Notes: generated from the letters alone by a model not told the origin. Counted from the first letter of the stretch, positions 1 to 10,887 are shown. The stretch is 55,063 nucleotides of DNA from Methanobacterium sp. Maddingley MBC34 (GCA_000309865.1 AMGN01000028.1:1-55063), one strand, 5' to 3'. A program made the numbers and translations.

Positions 1-1613
1 AAATTATTGGAACTGACTTTTCCAACTACTTCACAGAACCCAAAAAAGCTGAAAAAGGCTACCAGCAAGTTTTCAAGAAAGGTTTCGTACGTGATTATCC
101 CCTGAAGATCCAACATAAAACTGGTCAAGTGACACAGGTTTTATACAATGCCTCAATTTATAAAGACGAATCTGGAGATGTAGTTGGAGTTTTCGCAGCA
201 GCACGCGACATCACAGAACGTCTAAAATCTGAAGAAAAAATTCAGATGCTGGCAAATGTGGTGGAATCATCTGATGATGCCATTATATCCAAGTCTCTTG
301 AAGGACAAATCACCAGTTGGAATAAAGGTGCAGAGTTGATTTATGGCTATTCTGCCGAAGAAATTATGGGAAAAGATATTTCCATTTTGGCTCCGTCTCA
401 ACTAAAAGATGAAATAAACCAATTTATTGAAAAAATTAAAAAGGGAGAACGTATTCTTCATTATGAGACCTTGCGGGTGCGAAAAGATGGGACAAAAATA
501 AATGTTTCACTTACTTTGTCACCTATTTTGAACACCTCAGGAGATCTAGTTGGAATCTCAACAATCGCCAGAGACATCACCCAACGAAAAAAGACTGATG
601 ATGAAATCCTTCAGGCGAAAGAAGAATGGGAACATACCTTCGATAGCGTTCCAGACCTAATAGCTATATTAGATACTAATTTTCGTGTTGTCCGTGCCAA
701 CAAAGCCATGGCCAATAGACTTAATGTGGATCCTGAAGAAGCCATTGGACTTACCTGTTATAATGTAGTACATGGATTGAATGCCCCCCCATCATTTTGC
801 CCCTACATGAAATTGCTTGAAGATGGTCAAGAGCACACTGCTGAGGTTCATGAGGATCGGTTGGGTGGTGATTTCATTGTCAGTGTCTCACCGTTACATG
901 ATTCTGATGGGAACTTAATTGGGAGTGTACATGTGGCCCGTGATATTACCGATAGAAAAAAGGCAGAAGACAAGATAAAAAAATCCCTTAAAGAAAAAGA
1001 AGTTCTTTTAAGTGAAATACATCACCGTGTGAAAAACAACATGCAGATCATTTCCAGCTTATTAAGTCTTCAAAGCCAATACGTTGCCAAAGCTGAAACA
1101 GTTGATGTCCTGCAGGAGAGTCAGGACCGGGTTAAGGCCATGGCCACCATCTACGAGAAATTATCCCAGTCCAATGATTTAACTAAAATTAATTTTGAGA
1201 GTTATATGCAGAGCCTTATACAGGGTCTTTTTTACTCACACACAATCAAAGAAGGTCAGATCAACCCTATAATCAAAATCGAAAATATTATGTTAAACAT
1301 CGAAACTGCCATTCCTTGTGGCCTCATAATAAGCGAACTGGTTTCTAATATTCTTAAACATGCATTTCCAGAAGGAAGAGAAGGAAAAATGTGCGTTTCA
1401 CTTAAAGCACATGATAATAGATACGAACTGAAGATCAGTGACGATGGAATTGGATTCCCTGAAGATATTGATTTTAAAACCACAGATACGCTCGGGCTTA
1501 AACTAGTAAATACCTTAGTTAAGCAGATCGATGGAGAGATTACTCTTGACAGAAGCCATGGTACAGAATATAATATCATCTTTAGAGAGTTAGAGTACCA
1601 AAAAAGGATTTAG
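1..1613 (+). CDS. PAS-domain sensor histidine kinase, HisKA_2 type (5' end outside window)
   Basis: The reading frame is open from the first bases of the window, so the gene begins upstream and only its C-terminal part of about 535 residues is visible. Domains in order are the end of a PAS domain (closing with AARDITER), a complete PAS domain (nt ~240-590, closing with IARDITQRKK), and a third PAS domain (nt ~620-950) containing CYNVVHGLNAPPSFCP, whose Cys/His content might bind a cofactor. A HisKA_2 dimerisation helix follows with the phospho-acceptor motif EIHHRVKNN (nt ~1015-1040). The HATPase domain has N-box SELVSNILKHAF, G1 DDGIGFP and a G2-like TLGLKLV. No transmembrane helix is visible, so this part is cytosolic. 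The family autophosphorylates on His and passes the phosphate to a response regulator. No regulator gene is adjacent, so signal and partner are unknown. Confidence 0.93.
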   Translation, partial: IIGTDFSNYFTEPKKAEKGYQQVFKKGFVRDYPLKIQHKTGQVTQVLYNASIYKDESGDVVGVFAAARDITERLKSEEKIQMLANVVESSDDAIISKSLEGQITSWNKGAELIYGYSAEEIMGKDISILAPSQLKDEINQFIEKIKKGERILHYETLRVRKDGTKINVSLTLSPILNTSGDLVGISTIARDITQRKKTDDEILQAKEEWEHTFDSVPDLIAILDTNFRVVRANKAMANRLNVDPEEAIGLTCYNVVHGLNAPPSFCPYMKLLEDGQEHTAEVHEDRLGGDFIVSVSPLHDSDGNLIGSVHVARDITDRKKAEDKIKKSLKEKEVLLSEIHHRVKNNMQIISSLLSLQSQYVAKAETVDVLQESQDRVKAMATIYEKLSQSNDLTKINFESYMQSLIQGLFYSHTIKEGQINPIIKIENIMLNIETAIPCGLIISELVSNILKHAFPEGREGKMCVSLKAHDNRYELKISDDGIGFPEDIDFKTTDTLGLKLVNTLVKQIDGEITLDRSHGTEYNIIFRELEYQKRI

Positions 1614-1700
1614 TTATTTGTAAACTATATTTCTCAGCTATTTAAGAAAAAAGTTAAAACCTAATAAATTCAAATTATTTTTGATGTGGGGGAATGTAAT

Positions 1701-2297
1701 GTGACAAAGATAATTTTAGGAATCAGCGGAAGCCCCAGGAAACAGGCCACAGAGCACGTCCTAAGTGAAGCTCTGACTACAATGGAAGAAAAAGGTTACG
1801 AAACCGAATTATTCACTATTCGGGGGAAAGATATTAGTCCCTGCCGGAATTGTGATTACTGTCTGCGGAAAAAGGAATGCATAGTCAAAGATGACATGTA
1901 CCAGCTATATCCTATTTTTAAAGATGTTAAAGGAATTATAATGGCCACTCCAATTTACAATGGAGGAGTTAGTGCTCAAATCAAAGCGGTTATGGATAGA
2001 ACCCGTGCAGCGGCAGCTGTGGACATAAATTTCCTGAAACACAAGGTAGGTATGGCCATCGCCGTGGGAGGAGACCGTGTTGGAGGTCAAGAGCTGGCCA
2101 TACAACAGATTATGACTTTTTATATTCTCAACGGAACAATACCAGTTAGTGGAGGTCCATTTGGATCCAATCTGGGAGCCAATTTCTGGTCACAAGATAC
2201 CTTAAAAGGTGTCAAAGAAGATGAAGAAGGTTTCCGAAGTCTCAAGAAAACTTTGACTAGGTTCCAGGAATTTCTGGAAATATATCAAAGGGATTAA
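1701..2297 (+). CDS. Iron-sulfur flavoprotein / NADPH-dependent FMN reductase family
   Basis: This 198-residue protein has a flavodoxin-like fold. The N-terminal KIILGISGSPRK is the FMN phosphate-binding loop. C48, C51, C54 and C60 form the compact CX2CX2CX5C motif that holds a [4Fe-4S] cluster in archaeal iron-sulfur flavoproteins (Isf). ATPIYNGGVSAQIKAVMDR is the conserved flavin-binding region. Isf proteins are cytosolic electron carriers, and some detoxify O2 or peroxide in methanogens. The GTG at 1701 is preferred because a GGGGGA ribosome binding site ends 8 bases upstream. An in-frame GTG at 1686 overlaps that site. The gene stands alone, between the kinase and a repeat-bearing gap. 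The physiological electron donor cannot be deduced. Confidence 0.9.
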   Translation: MTKIILGISGSPRKQATEHVLSEALTTMEEKGYETELFTIRGKDISPCRNCDYCLRKKECIVKDDMYQLYPIFKDVKGIIMATPIYNGGVSAQIKAVMDRTRAAAAVDINFLKHKVGMAIAVGGDRVGGQELAIQQIMTFYILNGTIPVSGGPFGSNLGANFWSQDTLKGVKEDEEGFRSLKKTLTRFQEFLEIYQRD

Positions 2298-2330
2298 TGA
2301 TTATTTGTCCATTATCCACGGAAATATTAA

Positions 2331-2461
2331 AGTTATAAGATATAAGTTATAATTAATAGAGGAGTTCTAACCATTTAAAAAAGCTAAAAAGGTTATATGA
2401 ATTTACAAATTTTGATGATAAGAGGAATATATTTAATGATAAGTTATAACTTATAAGTTAT
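2331..2461. repeat. AAGTTATAA-type palindromic repeats upstream of the ferredoxin gene
   Basis: Two clusters of the same short motif occur in the gap before the ferredoxin gene. One is at 2331-2352 (AGTTATAAGATATAAGTTAT). The other is at 2439-2461, where two 16-bp perfect palindromes overlap: ATAAGTTATAACTTAT (2439-2454) and ATAACTTATAAGTTAT (2446-2461). The second cluster lies directly after a TATA-like element. Related arrays occur at 12287-12340, 13604-13640, 35811-35850 and 40961-41003. Confidence 0.8.
2426..2435 (+). promoter_or_regulatory. Probable TATA box of the ferredoxin-hisB transcript
   Basis: AATATATTTA preceded by a purine-rich AGAGG resembles an archaeal TATA/BRE element. Transcription would begin near 2457, some 18 bases before the ferredoxin ATG. 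The palindromic repeat at 2439-2461 fills the space between TATA box and start site, where a bound protein could block RNA polymerase. Confidence 0.5.
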
Positions 2462-2474
2462 TAGGAGCGTTGTA

Positions 2475-2702
2475 ATGAGAATAGAAGTAGATGAGGAAAA
2501 ATGCACTGGCTGCGGAATCTGTAAGGAAGAATGTCCCAAGGGAGCCAAGATATGGGATGTGGATAAGAAGGCCATGGCCACCAATCTACGCTACTGTCAC
2601 CTCTGCACAATCTGCGCTTCCAAGTGTCCGGAAGGTGCCATACTCATAGTGAGGGATGATCCAAATGAACCGAAAAAGCAGGATACAAAGGAAGACCTCT
2701 GA
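2475..2702 (+). CDS. 2[4Fe-4S] ferredoxin
   Basis: This 75-residue protein contains two CX2CX2CX3CP motifs, C10/C13/C16/C20 and C41/C44/C47/C51, so it can carry two [4Fe-4S] clusters. It is a soluble low-potential electron carrier of the kind that links hydrogenases, formylmethanofuran dehydrogenase and biosynthetic oxidoreductases in methanogens. Its specific partner is not apparent. The ATG at 2475 follows an AGGAG site at 2462-2466. The 3' end overlaps hisB by 38 bases in another frame, so the two are probably co-transcribed and translationally coupled. The acidic tail after residue 60 is encoded within that overlap. Confidence 0.93.
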   Translation: MRIEVDEEKCTGCGICKEECPKGAKIWDVDKKAMATNLRYCHLCTICASKCPEGAILIVRDDPNEPKKQDTKEDL

Positions 2703-3243
2703 AACCAGCATAATTGTTGAGCTTAATCTGGATGGTACCGGAGAGTACCAGGTGGAAACCGGGATCCAGTTTTTAAACCACATGCTGGAATCCTTCACCA
2801 GACACAGTCTGTTTAATCTGAAAGTGGAAGCACAGGGAGATATCCAAATAGACGACCACCATACCGTAGAAGACGTGGCTATAGTCCTGGGTGAAGCTCT
2901 GCAGGAAGCACTGGGGGACAAAAAAGGAATTCGTAGAATGGCCCATGCACTGGTGCCCATGGACGAATCCCTGGCCATGGTGGCCGTGGACTTATCCGGC
3001 CGAAGTTACTCCGTTCTGGATCTACCATTCCATCAGGATAAAGTAGGTGACCTCAGCACCGAGAACGTGGGCCACTTTTTAGAGTCACTGGCTCAGACAG
3101 GAAAAATTAACCTTCACGCCCGATGTGAAGGAGAAAACGACCATCACCAGGTGGAAGCCATCTTCAAAGCCCTAGCCCGTGCACTGCACGATGCAACCCG
3201 AGTGATTCATGATCAGATGCCCAGTACCAAGGGTGTGATTTAG
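2665..3243 (+). CDS. hisB: Imidazoleglycerol-phosphate dehydratase
   Basis: HisB catalyses the sixth step of histidine synthesis, dehydrating imidazole glycerol phosphate to imidazole acetol phosphate. The 192-residue protein shows the metal-binding motifs of the family: DDHHTVED (63-70) and ENDHHQVEAIFKA (157-169), plus NHM and TRH around residues 39-47. It is monofunctional, without the phosphatase domain fused in enterobacterial HisB. The ATG at 2665 is preferred over 2656 because GAGGG at 2651-2655 is correctly spaced for 2665 but abuts 2656. It also gives the usual MxRxxxxxRKTxET start. The gene overlaps the ferredoxin upstream, and the next gene begins 10 bases after its stop. No other his gene is in the window. 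Confidence 0.96.
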   Translation: MNRKSRIQRKTSETSIIVELNLDGTGEYQVETGIQFLNHMLESFTRHSLFNLKVEAQGDIQIDDHHTVEDVAIVLGEALQEALGDKKGIRRMAHALVPMDESLAMVAVDLSGRSYSVLDLPFHQDKVGDLSTENVGHFLESLAQTGKINLHARCEGENDHHQVEAIFKALARALHDATRVIHDQMPSTKGVI

Positions 3244-3253
3244 GAGAGGATGG

Positions 3254-3871
3254 ATGAGCCAATATCCTGAAGGTTTGTTAATTCCCACCAGACGGTTGGA
3301 AACCCTGACTGATGGCCTATTCGCCATTGCCATGACCATACTGGTGGTAACCATTCAGATACCCATTGGTCCCATACACACTGCAGATCTGTTCGTGCAA
3401 ACCACTTCGGAGATCATTCCTAAATTTGCAGTATATTTTTTGAGTTTTCTCCTCCTAGCAGTGTTCTGGGTGGACCATCACATGTTCTACTTGGTTAAAA
3501 AGAGCAACTTCACTCTGATCTGGTTAAACATATTCTGGCTGATGTTCATTGCACTATTGCCTTTATCTACCTCAATAATAGCCCAATTCCCTGAATATCA
3601 ACTTGCACAACTGATATTCGACTTTAATCTCCTTTTCATAGGCCTATTTTTCTATATAATCTGGAGCTACTCTCTTGATAGGGGCCTGATTTCTGAAGAA
3701 GTGAAACCATACTACCCTTATATTAAGCGAAGTCTTTTATTCATGCCTATTGTGATTTCTGTAACCATATTATTTACTTTCATTAACCCAAAGTGGAGCA
3801 TGGTTATTTTATTCATGATTCCTATCTTTTCCCTTATTGGACGGAAGTTATGGTCCCATAATAAAACTTAA
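3254..3871 (+). CDS. TMEM175-family (DUF1211) membrane protein, probable potassium channel
   Basis: This 205-residue protein has about six hydrophobic segments. Its first helix carries RRLETLTDGLFAIAMTIL (residues 13-30), a variant of the RxxxFSDGVFAIA signature of the TMEM175/DUF1211 family, with F to L and S to T. Prokaryotic members assemble as tetramers that conduct K+. Conserved HH...Y residues (WVDHHMFY) follow in helix 3. A GGAGAGG site precedes the ATG, and the gene begins 10 bases after hisB, so it probably belongs to the same transcript although no functional link to histidine synthesis is known. Membrane location is clear; channel function is inferred from the family. Confidence 0.82.
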   Translation: MSQYPEGLLIPTRRLETLTDGLFAIAMTILVVTIQIPIGPIHTADLFVQTTSEIIPKFAVYFLSFLLLAVFWVDHHMFYLVKKSNFTLIWLNIFWLMFIALLPLSTSIIAQFPEYQLAQLIFDFNLLFIGLFFYIIWSYSLDRGLISEEVKPYYPYIKRSLLFMPIVISVTILFTFINPKWSMVILFMIPIFSLIGRKLWSHNKT

Positions 3872-3975
3872 ACCCTACCAAAGTCAATAAAAGACATACT
3901 TGGTTTTCATTGACACGAATGAAGAATTAATGGTAATTAAAAAGCAACAACAATATAATAATGGAGATTAAAAAA

Positions 3976-4449
3976 ATGAAAACATTAATTGCCTGTTACT
4001 CCTATTCTGGGAACACATTAACTGTGGCTCAGAAACTACAGAAGTTAATAAATGCAGATTTCACCCGTATAGAACCTGTTAAAGATAGATGGTATCTTAT
4101 TAAAGCCATACATTCATATTTGGAGAAGAAATGGCCCATAAACCCCTGTATAACTGACATAACCGATTATGATTGTTTGATTGTCTGTTGTCCTGTCTGG
4201 GCCAGCCGCACTCCACCTGGTGTTAACCAGTACCTGGAAAAGTTGGAAAATGTTTCCGGTAAAAAATGTGCCTCCCTGGTAACCATGGGAGGGGATGGTA
4301 ATCAGATCGCCACCATGCAGATCCGTGAAAACTTAGAAGCCAAGGGAATGGAATTTATCAATAAATTGACAATTGGGGGCAAAGCACAGAAAAGTGGGGA
4401 ATGGGAAGCCATGGTACAGGATTTTACCCAGAAATTCAATGATGAATAA
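3976..4449 (+). CDS. Flavodoxin family protein
   Basis: The protein has 157 residues when started at the ATG at 3976, which follows GGAGA with normal spacing; an in-frame ATG at 3961 precedes that site. The N-terminus KTLIACYSYSGNT is the FMN phosphate-binding loop of long-chain-like flavodoxins. CPVWASRTPPGVNQYL matches the second flavin-contact loop, and VTMGGDGNQ the third. It is a soluble one- or two-electron carrier or quinone/flavin reductase relative. Several flavodoxin-like proteins are usual in methanogens and their partners are mostly unknown. It is the third redox carrier within 3 kb, after the iron-sulfur flavoprotein and ferredoxin, but it is separated from hisB-TMEM175 by about 100 bases and is probably its own unit. 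Confidence 0.87.
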   Translation: MKTLIACYSYSGNTLTVAQKLQKLINADFTRIEPVKDRWYLIKAIHSYLEKKWPINPCITDITDYDCLIVCCPVWASRTPPGVNQYLEKLENVSGKKCASLVTMGGDGNQIATMQIRENLEAKGMEFINKLTIGGKAQKSGEWEAMVQDFTQKFNDE

Positions 4450-4602
4450 TTAATAATCAATGGATATCTAGTAATCAATCAATGGGCTAGAATGAATATG
4501 AAGTTGTATTAATCCCCCCTATTTTATTTTTATTTGTTTATTTTCTAAATAGATTCTGGATCAATCTTTTTGAATAATTGAATATTGGAAGTAATTGAAT
4601 AT

Positions 4603-5799
4603 TCATAAGAAATAATTAAATATCCTACCAAAATCAATACCGGATATCTTCCGCCCTTCATAATCGGAGTATATGTTTTCTGCGGCTTCTTCCAGTTCAG
4701 CTGATTTTATTCCATGATCCAGGGAGAGTTTCGCCTCAATAAAGGCAGCTAGACGATCTGCAGCATGGAGGAGTTCTCCATCCAGGGGTGAAAATTCATT
4801 TTGGTTGTACTTTTTATTGAGATCCCCAAAACTTATCCCCAGTTTAACTTTCTGGTTGTCCTGTATCTTGTTTTCAAATTCTGATTCTGAAAAATACTTC
4901 ATATCCGCATGCCACGGTCTGGGCAATAGGGGTAAAAGTTCTTCTTTCATCTGAAAATCTTCATAATCCTTAATAATTTCTTTAAGTCCCTCTACCGAAC
5001 CTTTAACTGGTGATATGATGTCCTTGGTCAGGACTTCCGGCAGATCATGGAACAAACCCGCATAGAAATTATTATAAAAACGTTTTGGACAGGCTTCTAT
5101 TCCCATCTCCAGGGTGCACAGGTAGCTAGTTGAGGCAACAATGAACATGTGCCCCAGTACCGATGTTTCAGGTATTCGAGGAATATGTGCCCATCGTTTC
5201 TGGAAGCGGAGCTGTCCGCACAGATCGATGAATCCAAATGACTTCTTACCCAGAAGGATCTTCTGCACTCCAATTAGATCGTAGTGGTCTTCGATCTGGT
5301 TTTCAATGTTTTCCTTGGTTTTCTCGATGCCATAGATAAAGGGTGCGGTATGGTAGATGATCTTGAACTCCCACTGGGTGGCCAGATAGTGAGCTGCCCT
5401 GAGTATGCGCCTTTCAAGGGTGTTCGGACTTTCCTGGTAGTAACTTCTAAATCGATTCTGGAAACCCTGATCCAGGCCCACCATGTCATTTTCCAGTTTC
5501 TGGAAAACGTGTTTATTAAGTTCTTCACCCTTTTCCTTCATCATACGATGGAATACAGGGGGTTTAATATCAGTTAAAACTGTTCGGTGAAGAAATTCAA
5601 AGATTCCCCCTTCAATGAGGGAGATCCAGTCAACACTACCGGATCCCATCCGGTCTTCCTCAAATCTACCGATAACATAGGCAATTACCATTTTATGAGC
5701 CTGTTTATCCAGTTCTGTGAATTCCACTGGACGGATATGGTCGTTCCAGCGTTGCATACTGGCTGCTTTGGAGAAGCGTTCTATGATATTTTCGATCAT
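4603..5799 (-). CDS. HD-domain phosphohydrolase (YfbR/HD_3-like)
   Basis: This 398-residue cytosolic protein has an HD metal-dependent phosphohydrolase domain in its second half. The expected ligands are H217 (VLGHMFIVA), H251-D252 (LFHDLPEVLTKD) and D348 (HAADRLAAFIEAK). The arrangement resembles HD_3 proteins such as the 5'-deoxynucleotidase YfbR, though this protein is about twice as long. The first half (residues ~30-150) is helical and carries QAHKMVIA and LHRTVLTDIKP, which might be a degenerate HD copy. That is only a suggestion. The substrate is unknown; a nucleotide monophosphate is the family-based guess. It is convergent with the flavodoxin gene and lies beyond mtd, which reads in the same direction from its own promoter. 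Confidence 0.8.
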   Translation of the reverse strand: MIENIIERFSKAASMQRWNDHIRPVEFTELDKQAHKMVIAYVIGRFEEDRMGSGSVDWISLIEGGIFEFLHRTVLTDIKPPVFHRMMKEKGEELNKHVFQKLENDMVGLDQGFQNRFRSYYQESPNTLERRILRAAHYLATQWEFKIIYHTAPFIYGIEKTKENIENQIEDHYDLIGVQKILLGKKSFGFIDLCGQLRFQKRWAHIPRIPETSVLGHMFIVASTSYLCTLEMGIEACPKRFYNNFYAGLFHDLPEVLTKDIISPVKGSVEGLKEIIKDYEDFQMKEELLPLLPRPWHADMKYFSESEFENKIQDNQKVKLGISFGDLNKKYNQNEFSPLDGELLHAADRLAAFIEAKLSLDHGIKSAELEEAAENIYSDYEGRKISGIDFGRIFNYFL

Positions 5800-5891
5800 T
5801 TATACACCATACTTTGTTATGTTTAAAGTAATATTAAATAATAATGATATTATTAATTTTCCAGATGTATGAATGAATCAAAAGTAAGAAT

Positions 5892-5926
5892 TAAAATAAA
5901 AAAAGATACAGTCCTGTAAGGACTGT
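5892..5926 (-). terminator. Hairpin plus T-tract terminator of mtd
   Basis: Read on the minus strand, an 8-bp perfect stem (ACAGTCCT, loop TAC, AGGACTGT) lies just after the mtd stop codon and is followed by ATCTTTTTTTATTTT. This is the clearest hairpin-type terminator in the window. Confidence 0.8.
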
Positions 5927-5938
5927 TTTTAAATAGAC

Positions 5939-6788
<850 letters not shown>

Positions 6789-6835
6789 ATGGAAGATCGG
6801 CATAAGTATTTTTTCATTTAATTATTAGGGGAAGA

Positions 6836-6843
6836 TTTATATA
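6836..6843 (-). promoter_or_regulatory. TATA box of mtd
   Basis: TATATAAA on the minus strand lies about 70 bases upstream of the mtd ATG, predicting a leader of roughly 40 bases that ends in GGTGATAAT just before the start codon. Confidence 0.65.
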
Positions 6844-6948
6844 GGAGATTCATAAGCGCCTGTAAAAAATGAGATCCCCTTCTTCCCAACATATTATGAT
6901 AAAACATATTTAAATATAATAAAATGCTATTTTCCAGTGGTGAAGTTT

Positions 6949-7485
6949 ATGAATTATTCGCATGGTTATTTTTTTATAATTGGATTTATGGTTTTTGTGG
7001 TTTTGACATCTGGCTGCATAACCATTAGCAACAATAATCTCAACAATTACCAGAATACAACTAAAAATTTTTCTTATAATGGTGTTAATTTTTCGTATCC
7101 CAGTAACTGGCAGGTGAGTGTTTCAAATGACAATGAAAACCAGAACATCATTGTTACCAAGGATTATTATACTCAGCTGCAGATTATGATAACTCCCAAT
7201 TACGGTATGTCTGAAGAAGGGGTTCTTCATCAGAAAAACAATACTGTATATCCCGGTTGGAAAAAAATATCAGAAGATACTCTCATATTAGACAATCAAA
7301 CAGCATTCAGAACCATATTTAATGGTAATGATATTGTGTTCTTTTTTAACCAGATGAGACACGAAGAAATACTCTTTGTGAAAAATAACAATACATTTAC
7401 CATTCTAACCACAGTCCCCACTAAAAATTACAATGAAGAAAAACAGAGTTTTGAGAGTATTATGGATAGTATCCATGTTCAATAA
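6949..7485 (+). CDS. Secreted PsbP-like lipoprotein
   Basis: This 178-residue protein has an N-terminal hydrophobic signal ending in the lipobox LTSGC (residues ~20-24), so it is predicted to be exported and anchored on the outer face of the membrane. The mature part is rich in Asn and opens with an NFSYNGVNFSYPSNWQ segment. That pattern (FSYPxxW, then a beta-rich domain ending in a 'FESIMDSI' helix) is typical of the PsbP-like domain common in small archaeal lipoproteins. Its function is unknown. ATG 6949 is chosen over an in-frame GTG at 6937 because GGTGA at 6939-6943 is the likely ribosome binding site. It is transcribed divergently from mtd. Confidence 0.8.
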   Translation: MNYSHGYFFIIGFMVFVVLTSGCITISNNNLNNYQNTTKNFSYNGVNFSYPSNWQVSVSNDNENQNIIVTKDYYTQLQIMITPNYGMSEEGVLHQKNNTVYPGWKKISEDTLILDNQTAFRTIFNGNDIVFFFNQMRHEEILFVKNNNTFTILTTVPTKNYNEEKQSFESIMDSIHVQ

Positions 7486-7694
7486 TGACAATAGTGATTA
7501 AATTGGTGATTAAATTGTCATCAACCATTTTAAGGGTAGTTTAAATAAAAAATTTGCAAGTTACAAAAAAATACTAAATTTAGGAAAGAGACATACATTT
7601 CCAGTGTAAAAAATTCCCATTTACTTAATTTAACAATAAAATAAAAGGTAAATGACCTTTCAATCTGAAAATAAATCAAGTAAAATGATTTAAT

Positions 7695-8858
7695 TTACCT
7701 GGCTCTTTTTGAATTTCTCACCAGTTGACTTGCATATATAACCACTGCAATTAAGGCCAGTATATAGAACAGGTAAACCACACTATCGGTGGGGCCTGTT
7801 TCCACCCATATCATGGTGTGGGTTAGCACGATTGCATATAATGCAGTGAATGCCCCGTTGGCTTTGACCTGGGTGGCATAGATTACCCGTAGTACTGCTC
7901 CAATTATAAACATCTGTATGATCATGGCATAAAATCCAAAGTCCAATACCGCGGGCCCAAATATGGTGGAAGTTATGCTGGTGGTGGGTGTGCTCCCTGA
8001 TACGGGGTAGTTAAGGACAACCTGTCCCACTGTAACCCGGGGATGTCCTGTGGAGAGAGCCTGATGGAATAGGTCACCCCCAGTGGCTCCAGCCATGTGC
8101 ACGATCTTGTCAAAGACCATCATGGTAAAGCCCGCACGGTAAGCGACAAGTTGTAACGGGTTTAAACTCCATTGTTGCCATTGAATGGACATGACTGCAA
8201 TGTAACCTGCTGCTACCCCCACTAAACCAATTAAAAAGATTGAAATCAATATTTGACTAGTTTTCATTTTACGAGAATAATATAAAGTTACAAAGGCACT
8301 TATGAGTATGGCCATGGTGGTGGTTCGGTAACCATTAACGGCGAAGACTCCCAGGCCTATGATGAAAAGGAGATAATACCATTTACGTGGATATTTTGCC
8401 AGGAGAATTGTGATTGCTGGGAGAAATATAGGGTATGAAATGCGCCATAAGTCCGTGGTGGCCTTGAACTTCAAGTACCCGCTTAAGATAGGTATACCTC
8501 CTAAAAGGTAGAGGTTCAGGATTTGGAGGAATATGCCAATTAGTACTGCCGCCAGTACCACCCGCTCATCCAATAGGATCCGGAGTTTATTGTACCAGGG
8601 TGCGGAATTCTCTTCAGTGACACTGGAGCCTCCCAGAATGGATTTAAGTTTTTCACTATGATTATAAACGAATTTAGGGACGAAAACACCTGCAATGAAA
8701 AATAGAGTTCCCATTAAAACATAGGCCCATGTGGTGTTTGAAATCCACTGGAGGTTTCTTAGGTGTTCCTGGTATGCTATTGCTGCCAGTGATACATACA
8801 AAGCAATGATTACCACTAGGATGTAGGGTGAAAATAGATCCACGCTTTTAAATTTCAT
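7695..8858 (-). CDS. Multi-pass membrane protein, probable oligosaccharide repeat-unit polymerase (Wzy-like)
   Basis: This 387-residue protein has about ten hydrophobic helices. The central AVNGYRTTTMAILISAF segment followed by a basic YYSRKMK turn resembles the conserved G-x-R-T motif of O-antigen/repeat-unit polymerases. The large loop after the sixth helix (HMAGATGGDLFHQALSTGHPRV) also suits that family. Such enzymes join lipid-linked glycan units outside the membrane. No flippase or soluble glycosyltransferase gene is adjacent, so it is not in an evident surface-polysaccharide cluster. The ATG follows a GGAGAAT site. The 578-bp gap upstream carries three palindromes. Membrane location is clear; the function is inferred. 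Confidence 0.65.
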   Translation of the reverse strand: MKFKSVDLFSPYILVVIIALYVSLAAIAYQEHLRNLQWISNTTWAYVLMGTLFFIAGVFVPKFVYNHSEKLKSILGGSSVTEENSAPWYNKLRILLDERVVLAAVLIGIFLQILNLYLLGGIPILSGYLKFKATTDLWRISYPIFLPAITILLAKYPRKWYYLLFIIGLGVFAVNGYRTTTMAILISAFVTLYYSRKMKTSQILISIFLIGLVGVAAGYIAVMSIQWQQWSLNPLQLVAYRAGFTMMVFDKIVHMAGATGGDLFHQALSTGHPRVTVGQVVLNYPVSGSTPTTSITSTIFGPAVLDFGFYAMIIQMFIIGAVLRVIYATQVKANGAFTALYAIVLTHTMIWVETGPTDSVVYLFYILALIAVVIYASQLVRNSKRAR

Positions 8859-9436
8859 AAATTATTCTCCTAAAATGTTACCGTTAGTTATACTATGAAA
8901 TAAAGTTTACATATCAAAATAAACTTTAATGAAAATATCAGAATTTTTTTCCTTGTTTTGGAATTATTTCAATCCTTATTATTTCAATCCTTGAGAATTA
9001 TTTTAAGTATTATTTGTCTAATTCCTTTATTCCTTTTGTTTATAAAGCTTTTTAGTCATGAGATGAATTCCATCAAGATTTTGTCGGATCATGATTTTGC
9101 CCCCAATTTAACCCGAATTAGTTCTACAGTAGAATGAATGACATTATGTGTTTGGTCATTAAAAGGCAACAAAGTGTACCTGAAAGCAAACATTTATTCT
9201 ACAGTAGAAAAATAAGTTTTACTTTTCATGGAAAGGATAACAATCTACCCTAAAAATCCAATTACACTTCTACAGTAGAAAATATAAACTTCGGTTAAAA
9301 TAATGTTTATTATAAATTTAGGAGCTTAATTAATCTTAAAAAAATTTAATAAAATAAATAATTTAATAAAATAATTTAAAATAATATAAAATAATTTAAA
9401 ATATTCGAAGTACTTCAAAAACTAAAATTATTAATT
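8859..9436. other. 578-bp non-coding gap with three palindromes and AT-rich tract
   Basis: No convincing gene is visible. The gap holds three copies of a 13-bp palindrome (see the separate entry) and a low-complexity run of AAAATAATTTAAAATAAT-like sequence at ~9340-9410, next to the 3' end of cfbB. It probably also carries the promoter of the membrane protein gene ending at 8858. Confidence 0.6.
9122..9280. repeat. Trio of 13-bp palindromes TTCTACAGTAGAA (cluster A)
   Basis: Exact copies occur at 9122-9134, 9197-9209 and 9268-9280, separated by 62 and 58 bases of unrelated sequence. The motif is palindromic apart from its central base. A second trio in the opposite orientation occurs at 31687-31824. 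Confidence 0.85.
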
Positions 9437-10791
<1,355 letters not shown>

Positions 10792-10887
10792 GATCTAATA
10801 AGAACCGTCTTTATTATAAAAGTGGTGACATAGTTGGGTAAAAAATCGATTCCGAAAAAATTAAAATTACTAAAAATTATTAAAAAA

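Noticed and set aside
5587..5826. 79-residue plus-strand reading frame over the start of the HD gene
   Set aside because: It is antisense to a well-supported coding region and has no ribosome binding site.
9340..9410. AAAATAATTTAAAATAAT-like run as a tandem repeat or origin element
   Set aside because: It is irregular low-complexity AT sequence without a stable period, and no origin-binding gene (cdc6) is nearby.
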